Source: UBA1756 sp045222555 (lineage in GTDB: Bacteria; Bacteroidota; Bacteroidia; Bacteroidales; WCHB1-69). From it: 64,000 nucleotides of DNA. Position 1 is the first letter of the stretch, and every line of letters starts with the position of its first letter. Of this stretch, positions 63,689 to 64,000 are shown in pieces. Made by a program: the position numbers and the translations under genes. The notes below the pieces were generated by a model that was not told the DNA's origin, did no database searches, and was given only the letters and a program-made list of their open reading frames with translations. The DNA lies in assembly GCA_045222555.1 (NCBI GenBank), contig JBGUYY010000029.1, positions 1-64,000 of the forward strand, in the 5' to 3' direction.

Positions 63689-64000
63689 ATGAAAATATTA
63701 TTGGTTGTCATTGTGGCTTTTGTCGCCCTTCTGCTCATTATCCTGTTCTTCCATTACAACAATGTCGAGGTCTCGTTGCGTAAGACAGCGGGCGCTCAGG
63801 AGCAGAATATCGCCGCCATCCACGACGCGATGTGGAAGATCATCAAGGAGAAGGCCGGTGTGGCCGAGAAATACCGCGAGACGTTTGAACGCATCTATCC
63901 GGAACTCATCTCAGGACGCTACAAGTCCGATTCCGCCGGTGCGATGAAATGGATCAAGGAGTCGAACCCCGACTTCGACACGGCGCTGTACTCCGACCTG
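63689..64000 (+). CDS. LemA-like membrane protein, 3' end outside window
   Basis: 104 codons are visible from ATG 63689. One N-terminal TM segment (LLVVIVAFVALLLIILFF) is followed by YNNVEVSLRK and a helical cytoplasmic or periplasmic domain with AMWKIIKEKAGVAEKYRE and MKWIKESNPDFD. The pattern TM-YN-helices suggests a variant of the LemA family; the assignment is tentative because the rest of the protein is missing. It has its own promoter. Confidence 0.65.
   Translation, partial: MKILLVVIVAFVALLLIILFFHYNNVEVSLRKTAGAQEQNIAAIHDAMWKIIKEKAGVAEKYRETFERIYPELISGRYKSDSAGAMKWIKESNPDFDTALYSDL

Overview
The window comes from a bacterium of the order Bacteroidales (phylum Bacteroidota). The evidence is Bacteroidales-type -7 promoter boxes (TAnnTTTG) upstream of many genes, many secreted lipoproteins, lineage families such as DUF6029, Omp28, DUF4831 and AlaX, and two proteins with Por-secretion (type IX secretion, T9SS) sorting domains, one in an unusual place. 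T9SS cargo argues against a typical gut Bacteroides. Family or genus cannot be resolved. No IS element, prophage, CRISPR array or rRNA is visible. TAG, TAA and TGA all serve as stops.

Layout. 1-6880 (+): two paralogous secreted kinesin-light-chain-type TPR proteins, then a two-TM protein with two Rossmann/RCK-like domains and a RyR-like tail, then a stand-alone RyR-domain protein. 6888-12528 (-): TlpA-like thioredoxin, DUF6029 barrel, Omp28 lipoprotein, BrkB/YihY protein and a GH5-like hydrolase in tight series. 12689-18246: three tRNAs (Leu-GAG, a CAU tRNA that looks like Ile2, initiator fMet), a small barrel protein, an EF-G paralogue and an MBOAT acyltransferase. 18634-27676 (+): a YbhGFSR-like ABC export operon (adaptor, two separate ATPases, two permeases) running into a GH20 hexosaminidase, tadA and a SpoU methyltransferase. 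27737-36415: a GH53-like hydrolase with an N-terminal sorting-like domain, an AraC regulator broken by an in-frame amber codon, and a 1956-aa T9SS surface protein with six 147-bp repeats. 36542-41650 (-): BtuF-like lipoprotein, FKBP isomerase, lipoate ligase, BadF-type sugar kinase, QueH and a lipoprotein. 41809-47519 (+): rnfDGEA without rnfB/rnfC, DUF4831 protein, lipoprotein, queA. 47579-53890 (-): heavy-metal RND efflux operon led by a His/Cys-rich small protein. 53923-55082 (-): AlaX and a lipoprotein. 55677-61105 (+): BASS-family transporter, str operon (rpsL, rpsG, fusA, rpsJ) and recO. 61635-64000 (+): dut, mpl-like ligase and a LemA-like gene cut by the window end.

Strongest novel signal. 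Two intergenic stretches, 55183-55600 and 61135-61515, are copies of one roughly 400-bp element. They share conserved blocks and at least six hairpins at the same relative positions. In four hairpins the arms differ between copies yet still pair, giving about ten compensated base pairs. That points to a selected RNA or DNA fold, not a gene or random similarity. I do not recognise the family. The second candidate system is the TPR-TPR-RCK/RyR-RyR series at the left edge.

Functional themes: tRNA biology (queA, queH, tadA, SpoU methyltransferase, AlaX), glycan degradation and amino-sugar use (GH20, GH5, GH53-like, BadF kinase), envelope export (ABC export, RND efflux, T9SS cargo) and core translation.
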